From NCBI GenBank assembly GCA_933228675.1, contig OW121744.1, positions 118,224,946-118,288,945 on the forward strand: a DNA stretch of 64,000 nt. Direction: 5' to 3'. Position 1 is the stretch's first letter. Each line of letters opens with the position of its first letter. The notes below the pieces were generated by a model, which did not search any database, was not told the DNA's origin, and was given only the letters and a program-made list of their open reading frames with translations. The DNA is from Stomorhina lunata. Its lineage: Eukaryota; Arthropoda; Insecta; Diptera; Rhiniidae. Positions 1 to 13,968 of the stretch are shown piece by piece. Both the position numbers and the translations under genes were made by a program.

Positions 1-1620
1 TAGCATATCAAACGAATAAAATACATAATCAATGAATGTAAATCATCATTTTCTTATTTTAAATCTAGAATTGTCTCTTGAAGAAAATTGTAACAAAAAG
101 AATATAAAATTGTTTTTTTTTTTCTTTTTTTTTTTGCAAAATGCTAAATATTATAATAAAAATCACCCTTTTGTTAGAGGTGTATTAATACCGAAAAAAA
201 TACGAGGAAAGGGATCCTTAGAAAAGATAACAAGAAACAAACTGAAAGAAATCCTTTTTTTCAAAATTTTTCTACGCAATTGCTTGTATTGTCTAAGTTT
301 TATGTCGTTTCTTTGACAAACTTACAAAGATTTCCACTTTCTTATGGTGGAAAAGAAATTTGTAAACTTCTTTCATTTTTTTTTCTGAACAAAAACAGGA
401 TGAGTAAATAAAAGCAGGATTTTACAAAATGGTGTTGAAAGATGAAGCTACACAAAAAAACTTTTGGTTACAAAAAGAAAAAAATATATATAAAAGAATA
501 AACGATATTTAGTAGGGAATGAATGGAAAAAAGAAAGAAACCTATTATGACCAAATAGTATTTACGTTAAGTAGAATTTTTAATATGGTCCAAAGATAAG
601 ATTTAAAAGAAAAGAAAGCTTAAGATTCATTTCGTTTTTTTTTGGTTATTTTGCTTAAAAGAAATTTTCTAAAGCTTAAGGAAAATTAAGCAAAATAAGT
701 AGTAGCAAAAAAATCTACTATGAAATGAATAGTTTTTCTCTAAAAATAAAGAAAAGAGAATATTTTGAGGTTTAATACATACTTAAACAAAAGCCGTATA
801 CTAGGAAGTTTCATGGGTTTTTATTAGGTAAAATAAACTGCAAGAAACTTTGTCTTTTATCAGAATGTCATTTAGCTTTAAAAAATTACAAAAAATTGCA
901 AAGAAAAATAAACAACTAAGAAAGAATTATAATCGATAAGCCGACTGCATAAAACCCTACACTACAAGTAGTGCAAATTAGGTTTTTTTTGATAATAACT
1001 CTGCAGTTTCTAAACTACTTCACGGATTTTGATGAAACTTGGAACATAAATAAGTTGAAGTAAAGTTAGGCTTGAAGAACGAATATATCTGTAGAACAGT
1101 GGGCTCTACAGTGAAGCAAAGTTGCCCACCTCGGGTATGTAAAACCTTTGGGTGCGTGCAACATTCGCCAATTAGGTTCGTTCTAAAAGATCTCTTCGAA
1201 AACTTCTTAGAAAACTTAAGAAAAACCAGGCTTTCTTTACTAAATTATCTCTTATAGTTCAAGAGATATTTGATTACAAACATTTTTTTTTGCATTTTTT
1301 GGCATGACTTTTGACCTTTTTTTGCTCATAGAAAATTTTTTTAGAAATACTGTGAGATTGCTGATAAATTTCTAAATGAACTTAAAAAAATTATTAAATT
1401 ATGTAAATTTGATAACACAGAAAAATTCTTCAAAGTTTGTCCACCGAAAACAGCTTGAAAAAGTACTTTTTTTTCAAAAAAGTAACGTTATTTTTTCGAT
1501 ATTTTTGAAAATTTTTTTCAAAAGACTTTTTTTTAACATATTCTAAGATATTATGCTTCAGAGATGCTTGTAAATTATATTTTAAATAATTTTGGACATG
1601 TACCCTACAACCAGCGGTGG
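1..1620. other. AT-rich DNA, no gene seen
   Basis: Poly-T and poly-A tracts dominate. At 950-1260 a less AT-rich patch with ACGGATTTTGATGAAACTTGG and GTTGCCCACCTCGGG resembles phrases in dispersed insect repeats, but no ends can be placed. Confidence 0.5.
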
Positions 1621-1665
1621 TCGAAAATCAGCAAACTTGAGTTTTTTGTGTTTGCTGATTTTCGA
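1621..1665. repeat. Perfect 16-bp hairpin
   Basis: TCGAAAATCAGCAAAC (1621-1636) pairs perfectly with GTTTGCTGATTTTCGA (1650-1665) over a 13-nt loop. No gene or terminator context is visible. Confidence 0.85.
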
Positions 1666-3691
1666 TTATGGATTTCAAAACGTTTGTCAATTAAATTATA
1701 TTAAGTGTAAGGTTCGCAAAGTCTGTGCAAAAATGATAGGGCTCGTTTTTCTTAAAAAAACTCAAATTTTCGAAAAGCGTACTCTTCTGTGTTCAAAAAT
1801 ATTAGATAAAATTTCAGAACGGGTTCTAAATTTCTCAGATATTGTGTCCTAAAATGCTTGTTATATCTTGTTCAGTTTTTTTTTGCGAAAAAACTTCAAT
1901 GTAATGTTAAAAAAATAACATGCATTTATTGCAAGAATTGTGCTTTTCTGTATTCAAAAATGTTCGTTAAAATTTTAGAACTCGTTCTAAAAGTAATATT
2001 TCTGAATTTCTAATATATAAGTCTATACTGTTTTTAAAAATCATCCTAATATCTTGTTTAATTTTAGAGATTTTAGCAAAAGATTACAAAGTGATTTTCT
2101 AAGATTATGTAAATTTATTGTTATTGCACTTTTTTGACAAGTGTCTTAAACTGATTTCTTAATTGTGAAAAATTTTTAACCTAATTTGAAAGCATATACA
2201 ATTCCCTATCGATTGATATATAACATGTCTTCCTTGTCTTATTTTGGTAGAGTAATATCACTGCAAAGTTAAATGCTTAAAGAATTTATTCTAATGCTTA
2301 AAGAAAACACAGATTACGTCTTATAAATATATGAAATATTTGAACCGAAAATCATACAAATTGACTTAAGTATGTGGCTTTAAGGATCCAAAATGTAAAT
2401 TTCGGGAAAGAACTTTATAAGTATTTTATATAACCCGTTTTTGCTAAAAAAAGGCAATTCAACTTAATCGCCAATGTTGTTGCCAAAAAATCTTTAAAAG
2501 ATCCCTAATCATGTTAAATTTACAGTTGTCTACTATTTTTTCTATGAAATTTTAAATAAAACCAAAAACTTTACAACTAATTTACAAAGTTTCTGTTTCA
2601 CTGATTTTACCCTATTCCTTTGGAAAAACCAAACGACTAACCTTTGGGAAAATAATCACATGATACCAGCAAATAATAGTCCTTTATCGCTTGCGTTTAA
2701 CTCACCTAAAAAGAAAATAATATAATTTTATGGTTAAAGGATGATTAAACAGAAAATACTTAATAAAAAAACTGACTATAAATATTGATATTTTAAAGTA
2801 ATAAACAAATAAAAAAAAAACAATTTATACAGGATACAAAAGAAAAAAACTAAAAATCATGTTTTTTAAAAGGGTATAAAATTAATAATTTTCCAAAAAA
2901 AAAAAAAAAATTACAAGAAATCAACAGAATAGGGGCTTTACAAAAAAAGGAAATTAATGACGTTTCAAAAAACCAAAAAATTACAATGAATTTAAAATTA
3001 CAAGAGCCACCATCAAATCCAGCCCTTATATTATTTTGTTGAAAAATTTATCAAATCAGAAAATTTTTAATAAAAAATTAATGATTTCAATTTTGAAATT
3101 TTGAAGGTTGCCTTAAGACCAAAGTTAATTTTTTAAGGTATATTTAAAAATTATTTGAAAATTATTAGTTATTACCCAACGACATTGACCGATTGGGACC
3201 ATCCTCTTGGTATTTACTTTTCTTTTGCTCTTGAGCTTAATATTTTATGGAAATTTATAAACTCACACCCCATTTTGTTTTCCTTCGAAATTTTCGTAGA
3301 TTTTTTTTCTAATGATAAGTCACGTTTTTAATACTTTTTTTCTCATGACGTTATTTCTCGATTTTATTCTAGCTCTTGCGAGTAGAATATTGTTTATTGG
3401 CGTGTTCGTGCTGGTTTGACGTTTGTTTAGTTTTTGTATTAAAAAATTGTTAAATTCAAATTGAAAATTGATTTTTTTTCTTCATTGTCTAGAATTTTCT
3501 TTTGTCATGGTGTTTAACTTAAATTTGTTGATGTTTTTGTACTAAATATTATGATGGGCGGAAGCGGGAAGGATGGGGAAATGAAATTGTTTGTTTTAGT
3601 GTGTCAAAATGCATTTTGAGTAAAGAGGAAATTAATGATTTATTGATAATTTTATAAAATGTTAACAGAGATTAAAATTAATCGATATTTA

Positions 3692-3697
<6 letters not shown>
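1666..3697. other. AT-rich DNA, no gene seen
   Basis: Long A runs (2805-2910) and decayed low-complexity sequence. No open frame, RNA gene or paired repeat that I can support. Confidence 0.5.

Positions 3698-3763
<66 letters not shown>
3698..3763. repeat. (TA)n microsatellite
   Basis: An uninterrupted run of about 33 TA dinucleotides, directly abutting the 5' end of the mariner remnant. Mariner elements insert at TA, so the array may be the insertion site or may have expanded from the target TA. Confidence 0.95.
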
Positions 3764-3766
<3 letters not shown>

Positions 3767-4236
3767 AGCAGGTGGGATGAAAAGTTCATAATATGTAATA
3801 CACGAGGATGGCGCTGCTAGTACTAAATTTTTAGTTAGCCCTAAGTTTCAAAAGAAATGTACATAAAGTATGTATGTATGTATATAAATTGAATAGTTTT
3901 AGGACTATAAAATGAGGCGCTATGCTCCACTGGGAGTCAAGGATAACCGAAGGTCTTTAAAATTGTGAGTTTAGCTAATTTTTCTGGTTTCAAAAGAAAG
4001 TTAAAAAGAAATAGAGACTCAGTCAGTTCCATGAAGAAGAAGAAAAAGTGATGCTTCGCTAAGACAATGCAATAAAAACGATGGCAAAATTTTATGAATT
4101 AGAATTGCTTTCACATCCACCGTTTTATCCCGGCGACTTTTTCAAAAGAGTGCCCGATATTAAAGCTAATGAAAAATCGTACTATAAAATTGTGTAGTTT
4201 TTTCATTAGCAAAACCAAATGACTCAAATGGAATGT
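3767..4236 (+). mobile_element. Degenerate, internally deleted mariner (irritans-like)
   Basis: The left part (AGGTGGGATGAAAAGTTC, then GATGGCGCTGCTAGTACTAAAT) resembles the 5' end of irritans-type mariner elements. After a large internal deletion, 4050-4200 encodes a decayed piece of transposase: a VMLR stop DNA-IKTMAKFYELELLSHPP-like stretch corresponding to the conserved DNARPH...ELLPHPPYSPDLAP block with the third catalytic D region. Stops and frameshifts make it inactive. No clear 3' terminal repeat is seen; a small foldback follows. The 3' limit is uncertain. Confidence 0.7.
3903..3955 (+). repeat. Short dispersed repeat containing CTCCACTGGGAGTC
   Basis: A 22-bp core at 3920-3941 recurs exactly, in inverse orientation, at 61031-61052, with weaker similarity in the flanks (GACTATA on one side, ATAAC/ATAGC-AGAAG on the other). 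Here it sits inside the mariner remnant. It looks like a short repeat unit of unknown class. Confidence 0.65.
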
Positions 4237-4238
4237 CA

Positions 4239-4394
4239 TAATATGTTTGTTCCCGTACTCTAACGAAACTACCCAAAACAGTCCGAAGTTGTCAGAAATT
4301 GCGCTAAAAACAACAATTTGTATTGCAAAATTTGTACGGGAACACGTTTGAGTAAGTTTGGGTTGTTTCGATAAAGTACGGGAACAAACATAAT
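4239..4394. mobile_element. Small foldback/MITE-like element
   Basis: The left arm (4239-4280; ATGTTTGTTCCCGTACT...CGAAACTACCCAAA) is the near-complement of the right arm (4356-4394; ...CGGGAACAAACAT). The core TGTTTGTTCCCGTACT is perfect. Total about 156 bp. It directly follows the mariner coding remnant, so it may have inserted there. Confidence 0.7.
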
Positions 4395-4760
4395 GAATCA
4401 ACATGAAATTTACTTTTAATAAAATAAATATTTTGTAGATTTGATAAGATCAATCTTAAAATACTTTTTTAGAATTTAATTAAAAATCAATTTGTAAGCT
4501 TTATAACTCTTATAAAATTAATCCTTTTCTCCATCTGCTTAAAAAAAACACATCCATTCGGATTATTTTCGTTACAAACTAATAACAATCATAAAAGAAA
4601 ATATTGCTTCAATCAATTTTCCAATCAATTGCATAAATAGCCATCAGCTCTTAACACCTTTAACTGTTATCTTTTGACCAAGAAAGTCATTAGTGGAAAT
4701 TCTATCTCACGTTTTTCAAGCAATAAAAAATGTACAATTTATCCTCAAAGGAATTACAGA

Positions 4761-4816
4761 AAGACACATAGAGAGGAGAAAGATACACAGAGAGGAAAAG
4801 ATACACAGAGAGGAAA
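4761..4816 (+). repeat. 18-bp tandem repeat, three copies
   Basis: AGATACACAGAGAGGAAA occurs twice in perfect tandem (4781-4798 and 4799-4816), preceded by one diverged copy. Confidence 0.85.
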
Positions 4817-7212
4817 AGATTTAATAAAGAAAAAGTTAAATCAAAACTAAAAATACTTAATTCAAAATCCACAAGTTTTAATGTCTGGTAGCAATTATGT
4901 GTTGCCCGTATTAAAAGTCTCTGTTTATTTGTGGTGTATGCAACAGCCCAGCAGTTATAAATCTTAGGATGGTCCCCAATAACGTTTAAATTTCGATGGG
5001 TTACTTCGAGATATAAGAAAGCTTATTTTAATGAAGCTTTCTATCTAAGTCATTTTATTTCATTTTGGAGATGGTTCTTCAATTGGGAACTGTTGGGATC
5101 AGCATCAAGTCTACATGAGTGTGTTGTTTTTTGTATGTTTGCATTTTAAGTATGTGGCAGTGCATTAATGACATTATTTAATGCCACCGGATAAGTGTCA
5201 ATATACCGCAATAATAACAACATGAAAAACACTGATTCGACACTTGGCAACAACAAGAAAATGTGCATAAAAAAGCGAAGGCAAAAACATCGCTTTCACA
5301 AGTTTGCATAAGGAATGTTTATCGCTTGGAAAAAATTGCTACAAGGATTTTCAAGAAAAGGTGTTTTTATATTTCTAATTTTGAAAGCTTTCACAAAATA
5401 ACAGCTTTTTTCTGCAAACCCTTTGCAACTGTTACTTTTGCTTAACATAAGAAACATAAGGACTTATCTTTGTGAAAAGACCTCGGAACAGCTTTTTCTT
5501 AATTCTTATTGTTTATTTTATATATTTTGCAATAAAAAATAATTGAGGTTATTGTTAAAAGAATCTTTATTTAAATTATTTTTAAAAAATAAAATAAAGT
5601 TTATCATCAAATTGTTCACTCAAATAGAACTTGCAATCGCAGTTTACTTTTATATAAATATTTTTTTTTCATAAAGAAAAATCTTATTAAAAAAGTGCAA
5701 TGAACAAAATAAAAAAAAGATAGACAGTCAAAGGACGGACTATGATGCCAAGGCAGTAACACAGTAAAATCCATTTAGTTGTCCCAGTTAAAAGATGTAC
5801 ATTTGTTTTAAATTAAAAACTTTATATAAGAGAGTTATAAAAGACAATTTCTTTCTGGGGAAAATAAGTTGAAAACTTCAATTACAAGGCAACTATATGG
5901 AATTTACTGTTTACTTGAAAATTTATAAATATGTACGTGAATGTGGCAGCAGTATATTTTTATTTATATGCAACGTGTTTGCCAATTGCTATAAAGTAAT
6001 CAGCATTTTTATTTTTTAAGTTTTTCCGTATATAAATACAATAGTATTTTTGCCACAGTACCGCAAGTTCTTTGCGGCACAGTGTCTAGAACATTGGTCA
6101 AGGTAAAAAATAGTTTTAGCAAACTATTAACATTGAAACCTAAAATAGTATTTTCTAAAGCCCTTAGCCTACAAAGAAGTGAAGAGTCATTTTGTGTTAC
6201 TTTTACGAAATTATTTTTTCTCTTAGCCAATAATCATTGCCACTTTATTGTTACTATGATGTTTTGTTTTGTGAACAAAAAAAATTTACATAAAACTAAA
6301 GCTTTTAGTCAAACTACTCTTTAGTTTATTTTTTTACATATCATATGGGTGATAAATATATTTTTGTTTGTTTTCCCTCGTTTTTTTTTTCTAATTTCTT
6401 TTAGTCTTCCCTGCAGCTTAGCTTTATGGTTTACTGGGTTAGACCCGCATTCAAAAAAGTATTTTTAGCTTTTGCCATATGATTCGCAATTCTTATTACA
6501 GTCTAACTTCACTCATATGATTTTTTTTCACAATTTTTGTCTTAGTCATACGTTTTTAGTGATATATAGTACATACAAACTAAACTACTCGTAATATCTA
6601 TCTCGGCATGAATACATTTTTGTTTGGAATAAGTATTTGTCTTAAAAATTTTCTAAATGCATTTTGTAAATTATGATTTTGAGCACGAGTGTCCGGAAGA
6701 TTGACTATATATCTCTATTTTTGTTATTTTATTTAATCTTATTGTAAGCATAATCATCATTCGTACAATCATATAAAAGATGTGAAATAATGTACAATAT
6801 AAGTAAGCATTTCAAATATTGTTGTATTGTGGAAATAGTTTTATAGAACTCCCTTTAAAAAGGCAACTTCATAAGGCATTAGCCTTCCTTTTAGGTTTCA
6901 CAAAGTACAATTGTAAAGTTTTTAAAGATTTTTTTTATATGTTTAAAACTTCAGCAAGTAATCATAATTATATGAATATATAAAATGTAAGCTTACTAAA
7001 GTCTCTAACATAAATGTTCTTCGAAATGTAAAATTTTCCATAAAAATGCATAACACGAACGATGTCATGTGGGACTAGAGTTTTGCGACATATTTAGTTG
7101 CATAAACCTATGGCTTAAGAAAACCAATTACGATAAAGTCCAATGGAGTGTAACCCCACGATCTCAGTAGCTAGTTTACATAACCTCGATGCAAAATGTT
7201 TTTTGCACCAAA
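4817..7212. other. No gene seen
   Basis: Two overlapping opposite-strand open frames at 6009-6324 are short, AT-driven and unsupported. A small CCGCAA/TTGCGG hairpin lies at about 6061-6076. Confidence 0.45.
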
Positions 7213-8243
7213 CAATTTTCCATAGAAAAATTTTTGTAACAAAAAATTTTCTACAGAAAAATTTTTGTATAGAGAAAATTTTCTATAGAAAAATTTTTGT
7301 ATAAAAAAATTTTTGTATAGAAAAATTATTGTATAGAAAAAATTTTCTATAGAAAAATTTTTCGTATTGAAAAAATTTTCTATAGAAAAATTTCTGTATA
7401 GAAAAAAATTTCTATAGAAAAATTTTTGTATAGAAAAAATTTTCTATAGAAAAGTTTTTGTTTAGAAAAAATTTTCTATAGAAAAATTTTTGTATAGAAA
7501 AAATTTCTATAGAAAAATTTTCTATAGAAAAATTTTTGTATAGAAAAAATTTTCTATAGAAAAATTTTTGTATAGAAAAAATTTTCTATAGAAAAATTTT
7601 TGTATAGAAAAAATTTTCTATAGAAAAATTTTTGTATAGAAAAAATTTTCTATAGAAAAATTTTTGTATAGAAAAAATTTTCTATTGAAAAATTTTTGTA
7701 TAAAAAAAATTTTCTGTAGAAAAACTTTTGTATAGAAAAAAATTTTCTATAGAAAAATTTTGTATAGAAAAAATTTTCTATAGAAAAAATTTTCTATAGA
7801 AAAATTTTCGTATAGAAAAAATTTTCTATAGAAACATTTTTGTATAGAAAAAATTTTCTATAGAAAAATTTTTGTATAGAAAAAATTTTCTACAGAAAAA
7901 TTTTTGTATAGAAAAAATTTTCTATAGAAAAATTTTTGTATAGAAAAAATTTTCTATAGAAAAATTTTTATATAGAAAAAATTTTCTATAGAAAAATTTT
8001 TGTATAGAAAAAATTTTCTGTTGAAAAATTTTTCTATAGAAAAAAATTTTCTATAGAAAAATTTTTGCATAGAAAAAATTTTCTATAGAAAAATTTTTGT
8101 GTAGAAAAATTTTTGTATAGAAAAAATTTTCTATAGAAAAATGTTTGTATAGAAAAAATTTTGTATACAAAAATTTTTGTATAGAAAAAATGTTCTATAG
8201 AAAAAATTTTCTATAGAAAAATATTTGTATAGAAAAATTTTTT
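7213..8243. repeat. Satellite A: 32-bp tandem repeat, about 32 copies
   Basis: The unit is two half-repeats of 16 bp, one carrying GTATAG and the other CTATAG, each between A5-6 and T4-5 runs. Spacing between successive GTATAG motifs is 32 bp (for example 7538, 7570, 7602). Edges are diverged, the centre (7530-7680) is nearly identical between units, and some half-units are missing or duplicated. Open frames on the minus strand here are by-products of the repeat. Confidence 0.97.
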
Positions 8244-10071
8244 GAAAACATTTGTTAACATCGGCAGATTTAAGAATCACCTTTAGTAACTGACCTAAAC
8301 ATTTTGCTGGTATTTTTAGGATTGCTTGCCACCAATTCTTTAAAAAAAAAAAAATTGAAAAGTTATTTATAAAGGAGCCCCCTAATAAAACTTTTAGGGA
8401 CAGTGTCATAAAGTATTTTTATGCAGGTCATATTTTTTATAATAATATGTTAATATCTGAATTATGTCTTTAAGATTCTTGATTATATTTCAAATAATCA
8501 CTGTATGAATATTAAATAAAACTAAATAAAAATATTGTTTATAGATCAAACAAGTAGATTTTGTTTTATTGCTGACAACAGCGGCCCCGCTCCATCAGTG
8601 TTATCATTTATATTGATCTCCATAGCACAGCATGAGAGAATTCTAAAATTTAAATTCAATTTACAGAAAAAATTTTTGTTTACGATCATATAACCTACCA
8701 CCTTCTAATGGCTCTAAAAGACTGGAAGAGAAGAAACCCCACATACTGATTCAAGCACCTGCCACACAAGTTGTACGCGGTCTGGAGAGACTCACTCACT
8801 CACTTACTTACTAATTTCTTTATCATTTTGATCGTTTTGGGAGGCACAAATGAATATATTACTACAACATATTTACTTATGTATGTAAGTATGTATATAT
8901 GAACGTGTTTGTATTAAAGATTTTTTAATCAAATGCCATAATTCACACAATTATAATTAAAGACTTTTTTCTTTCTTCTCTTAAACGGAGAGTTTCACTT
9001 TTGTATTCAATCGCATTTTTCTAAGTATTTTTCTTTTTATTTATTTTTGTTTGAATACAATTTCAATATTTCTTTCTTCTCTCCAGCTGCATTAAAAATC
9101 GTAAATTATAAATGTGTGTTTTCATAGAAGATTTTTGAATTGGGGCATCAAAATATGTTAATACAAATAAAACTATACAACAAATTCCTAGTGGCGATTG
9201 TAGGGTATTTAACACTGGGGTTGTCTTAGTAAATTTTGTCTCATAAATTTGAAGATTTCATTTATATTTTTATTAATTTAATGCCGTGTTTTAAATGATA
9301 AATTTGTTGGGATTTACATAAATTTTTGTAGTAGTGGAAGATATGATTTACAAAGTATTTTTTTTTTTTTGAAATTTATAAAATAACTAATTGTGAACAA
9401 AAGTTTATTCAGATTTCTTTTACATATTTCTTTCAAGATGACATTTACAACAAATTTGTGTTTGATAGGGGATTATAAGATACTTAAGAAATTATATGAA
9501 TATGATAACAAAAATTTAACAAATTATAAACTTATGTCTGAATATTAATTTAATCTCAGGCTTTAGAAAAAGCGAAAATTTTATTAAATCTGAACAGTTT
9601 TTTGTGTGAAATCTTAAGAAAATACTCATATAGCGTCCGGATTTGTCAGCTTAAGAAAATAAAATTTGATGAAGATGTGTAAACATGTCAAATATGTACA
9701 ATACCAAAAAACTTTCTACAATTAATATTATTATTAATATTTTTACAACTTAATATTTTAATAATTGATGAAGATTTTGAAAGAAAATTTTATAAAGAAA
9801 TGACACAGAATGTGAAACTATTATACATATGAGAAAAAGTTTAAAATTATGTGATGGATGGATAAAATACATATTATAGTTAATCAAGCCCGAGCATATA
9901 ATTTTCCACACTACTGAGGACACATTTGAACCAATTACTAGAGGTATTTCGTGATATATTTAATTCTATAGATCCAACTCTATTTCGGTAATGGGTCATA
10001 TGGTACTTAGGTAAAACATGAACCAAATATCATACAATTTTATACATAATACAAGTGAATGGGCAAATTTT
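8244..10071. other. No gene seen
   Basis: Unique-looking AT-rich sequence after satellite A; short GTATGTAAGTATG runs near 8880. Nothing further can be supported. Confidence 0.45.
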
Positions 10072-10380
10072 AAAAGGTCACATCTCCAATGCTTTAACGT
10101 AGGTATACGTTTTTTGACACCATTGAGTTCCAGATGTCTCTCTGCATCTACTGTATAAGAATGAAAAATTTCTAGCATTCCTTCTACTGTCCCATGGCAT
10201 GTGTAGAAAAAATTTCGATAAGGTCACGTCTCTACGATTAAAGTAAATAAAAAATGTTGACCCAATCTAACTTAAAAACTGTTCCACCGATCTGGCTGAA
10301 CATTTGATTTTAAACTACTATCCAATAGAACTAAGTTCGGTCATTTGATGTGATATGTAAAATAATTGTGGAGATGTGAC
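10072..10380. repeat. Inverted/direct repeat around a GGTCACATCTCCA motif
   Basis: AAGGTCACATCTCCAAT (10074-10090) recurs inverted as TGGAGATGTGAC (10369-10380), and a diverged direct copy AAGGTCACGTCTCTACGATT lies at 10220-10239. The arrangement suggests an old repetitive element with internal duplication; class unknown. Confidence 0.45.
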
Positions 10381-13300
10381 TTTTTCGACCAATTGACCAT
10401 TCAAATATTGTCTTCAGATTTATGGGCAGTTTTGTAAATTCTGGATTTTTAAGTTACGATCAAATATGAACTGATTCAAATAAAACTTGCTGCAGTGTTT
10501 TTATGTATACCAACTTTCATTCAAATTTAATTTTCAAAAAAATGAATTCCAGACCATCTTTGGGAATGTGTCAAAAATAATAGACCAATTTTTACCAAAA
10601 GCGATTGTAGCAAAATTAACATTTTTTGATTTGACTATAAGCTTTATATTAGAAGAGTATACTAGTATGAATGTTTAGTCAGGCACAATATAATACCCTA
10701 TAGTACAGAAACGAGCCTTTGTGGAGACCATTTTCAAATTTTATTGAGCATCTTTATATATTCAGAATGTTATCCAAATGGAACGATGTAGTTGTTGTAG
10801 TTGCCTTTTGGCATAATTTTAGCTAAGACACAAACCATGGACAAATGAAAAAATAAAATTTTTCGATCATTCTGTATATTTTTAAATATGTACTTTGAGA
10901 CTTGTTATAGAAATCTTTTGACATTAAGTGGTAGGTAGACCCCAGTTTTCTTCTAATAAATAAATGGGCAATATTTCGTATAAGACTTTAGAAAAAAATT
11001 GTCAATTCATTTTTTATTTTTGATACTCAAAGTCTTCAAAAAAATAAATTTGTCGTGGAAATCTTTAATGACTCAGAGGTTTCTACTGATTTCATTACGA
11101 TTTTGAAAGAAAGATCTCTTAAGAAATTTATCAAAAGTAGCAGAATGTGAAAAGTTTATAGTCAAGACGTTATAATATTTTGTATTTCTTTTTTCAAATG
11201 CTAGAGGTGATTCTAAGCTTTCTGAAGATGATAGTTCTACCTTATTACATTTTATCTAAAATTTCTATAAGAATATGTAATTTTTCTCACATTTTATCAT
11301 CTGAAATTCTTTACAAGTTAATTTTAAAGTAAGAAGTCCTCTTAAGTTTATAACATTTACATTTTTATAATCTAGCCTTAAATTGTCACAGTATTTTCCT
11401 TATTTTTACCACAATTTATGTGCATTTCCCCTCTTTCTCCTTCTAACTTATGAACAAACAAACAAACCCGGCCAGACAGAAGACTTTCGAAACAGTCATC
11501 ATCAACATGACTTCATGCTACCCCATTTTTAAACATAATATACTTTCATACATAGATAGATATTTACTTGCAACCAGAATATTTTATGTTGCATGCAGCC
11601 AGCACAGGCGTAAATTGTTTTAGCAAATACTACGTGATGTTGTTGCTTTTATAGTTTATAGAGTTTTACATTTTTGTTGCAAAAACAACAAGTACCAAAA
11701 CAAATATGTCGCTTAGACCGAGAACTTGCATAAGGCAAATGACACTACAGTATAACACAAATAGTTGCCCTCTTAAGAATCTTGAGAAATTTGAAGGGAA
11801 AGACTTTTGTTTAAAAGTTGAATAGACTTTAGGTTTTTGGTTTAGGATGTTTTTATATGATTTTTAAAATGGGCATTTAATGAGGGTTTACTGTATTCTG
11901 TAGCAAGTTTTTCTATAGTAGTGCATTAATATGTACATAGTTGAAAAAGTACTAGACATAGTAAAAATAGTTTTCTTTTTTTACTTTTGTTGTAAAATGC
12001 AAAATGCATTTTATTTATTTATTTGTTTAATGTAATTTTTTCACCATATTTTATTGTTTTGTTGTTGCAGAGTAAACGTGTGTATTTTTACAACTTTTTA
12101 TAAAGTTTCGTCTAGGCAGTTCCTTAAAAGAAATAAATCTTTTTTTTCTACACTTTAAAATGACAGCTTAATTAAATTGCCTTGCTCCAATGATTAAATA
12201 ATGAAGAGGAAATGCCACCCAAGGGTTAAATTTGTAAATATGGACAAATTGTTAGCAAAATCTGAATGAACTCCTGGGAATATAAATAGGATTGTTTACA
12301 ACATAATACAAGTAAAGTTCGATGTTATAGACATTTGTATTGTCTGCCTTAAATCAGGATTTTTCTAAAAATGTTAGAGTTTGTTATACTTATTTGTTTT
12401 TCTATAAATTTAATATTTTTTCGACTTTTGTTTATATATTTAGCTGTAGACATACACAAAATATTTCTATACAATATTTGTTTATATTTTTATTTATATT
12501 TATTTATTTATTGATTGTCATGTTTTTACATAGCAAATGTAAATATCCCAATATACTCATAGACCTAAACAATAAGGGTATTCATGGGCAAGGTATTATG
12601 GTATATTGATGTAAGGGAAATATACTACAAGTACAATAGTCTCGAAAGATATTCATCAATTCCCAGACAGGGAAATAACCTAAACAATCCTATTACATGT
12701 ACACGAATAACACTACTAACACCCTTTTACTTAAGCTTAACATCAATAATACACTCATTTGAAAATTGTATTCATTTTGTCTTCATTGGTCCAACTTAGT
12801 TTCGATCAGTAATGATCACTTACACATAAAAACATCTGCACTAATGAAATCAAATATTTTATATCGAATTATGGAACATTTGGAGGAGAGTATGTACAAA
12901 TTGTGGAGGCAAAAAGAATTTGTATGCTTATATTGTTAGTGTGTGAGTTTTGTAGGTGTGTCGGCTTAGTCTATACTATACTTTTAAAGTATGTTAGAGT
13001 TGTGAACTTAAGACATTACAATATAACTTTTGAATCCCCTTAATGTGGATGTTTACTAAAATTATGTACATATTTACTCATATGAAAATTATTTTGATTC
13101 AATTAAATTATTATGCAAAAAATTCACATAAAATGCAAAGGACTAGATGGATGGATCTGCTACGTATATACAAAAATAAAATAAAACATATGCATTTCAA
13201 TATTTATTTATTTTTATTGCGTTTACATTTTAATTGGCAATAATTAAATTTTACAAATTAATGTTTACTTTATACTTTTTGAAATAAAAATTTTCATGCG

Positions 13301-13968
13301 AATTATTTTTTCTCTTTTGGTTGATTTTTTTTTATTTTTATTATTTTTCATAATAGAATTATAAATTATATGCAAATATTTGAATGATCATTTTAATGGA
13401 AATTTTTTTTTATTGTACAGAGAAAATTTTTAAATTAAATTTAAACAATTAAATTTTTAATTTTTTTTTAAATAAATAACAAATAAATCTGATATTTATA
13501 AGGATTTTTAAAACGGAAATTTAAATTAAGACATTTTATTTAATTATACAAATTTATGCCGTTTTATTGAGAAATGTTGAACATTTTAATAATTGAGTTG
13601 AATTTTTTAAATTAAGATAATTTCTATTTTAAATAAATAATGAGAGAAATAATTTTAAAAACTGCTTTTAAAGATTTTAAAAATTCTATAAGTAGAAAAA
13701 ATTTTATGAAATATTAAATCCTTTTGAATGGGGGTAAATTTCTTTATCCGAATGTTTTCAAACTGAGATGCGTCCATCGTAGTTTCGTTTTAAGTAGCCA
13801 TGATTTTAGTTATCTTCGATTTACAATGTCATGTAAATCAATTGATTGGTATATATTAATAAATAGACTTAAAAATATGCCATATATGTTAGACAAATAT
13901 GTTAGACCTAGAAAAAAATCACCTTATTTGATATCTATTGAAAACAGACTTTTTAGCAGATTTTTTTA
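10381..13968. other. No gene seen
   Basis: Short open frames only. TTTATTTATTTA-type simple sequence at about 12478-12515 and a palindromic TATACTTTTAAAGTATG at about 12974-12992, related to the CATACTTTT motif further on. Confidence 0.45.

Noticed and set aside
32..316. 94-codon open frame with a phenylalanine run
   Set aside because: Driven by a poly-T tract; no motif or context.
4111..4404. 97-codon minus-strand open frame
   Set aside because: It is antisense to the mariner remnant and crosses the foldback element; no family resemblance.
8131..8409. Minus-strand open frame rich in Phe and Tyr
   Set aside because: Most of it is satellite A read in one frame.
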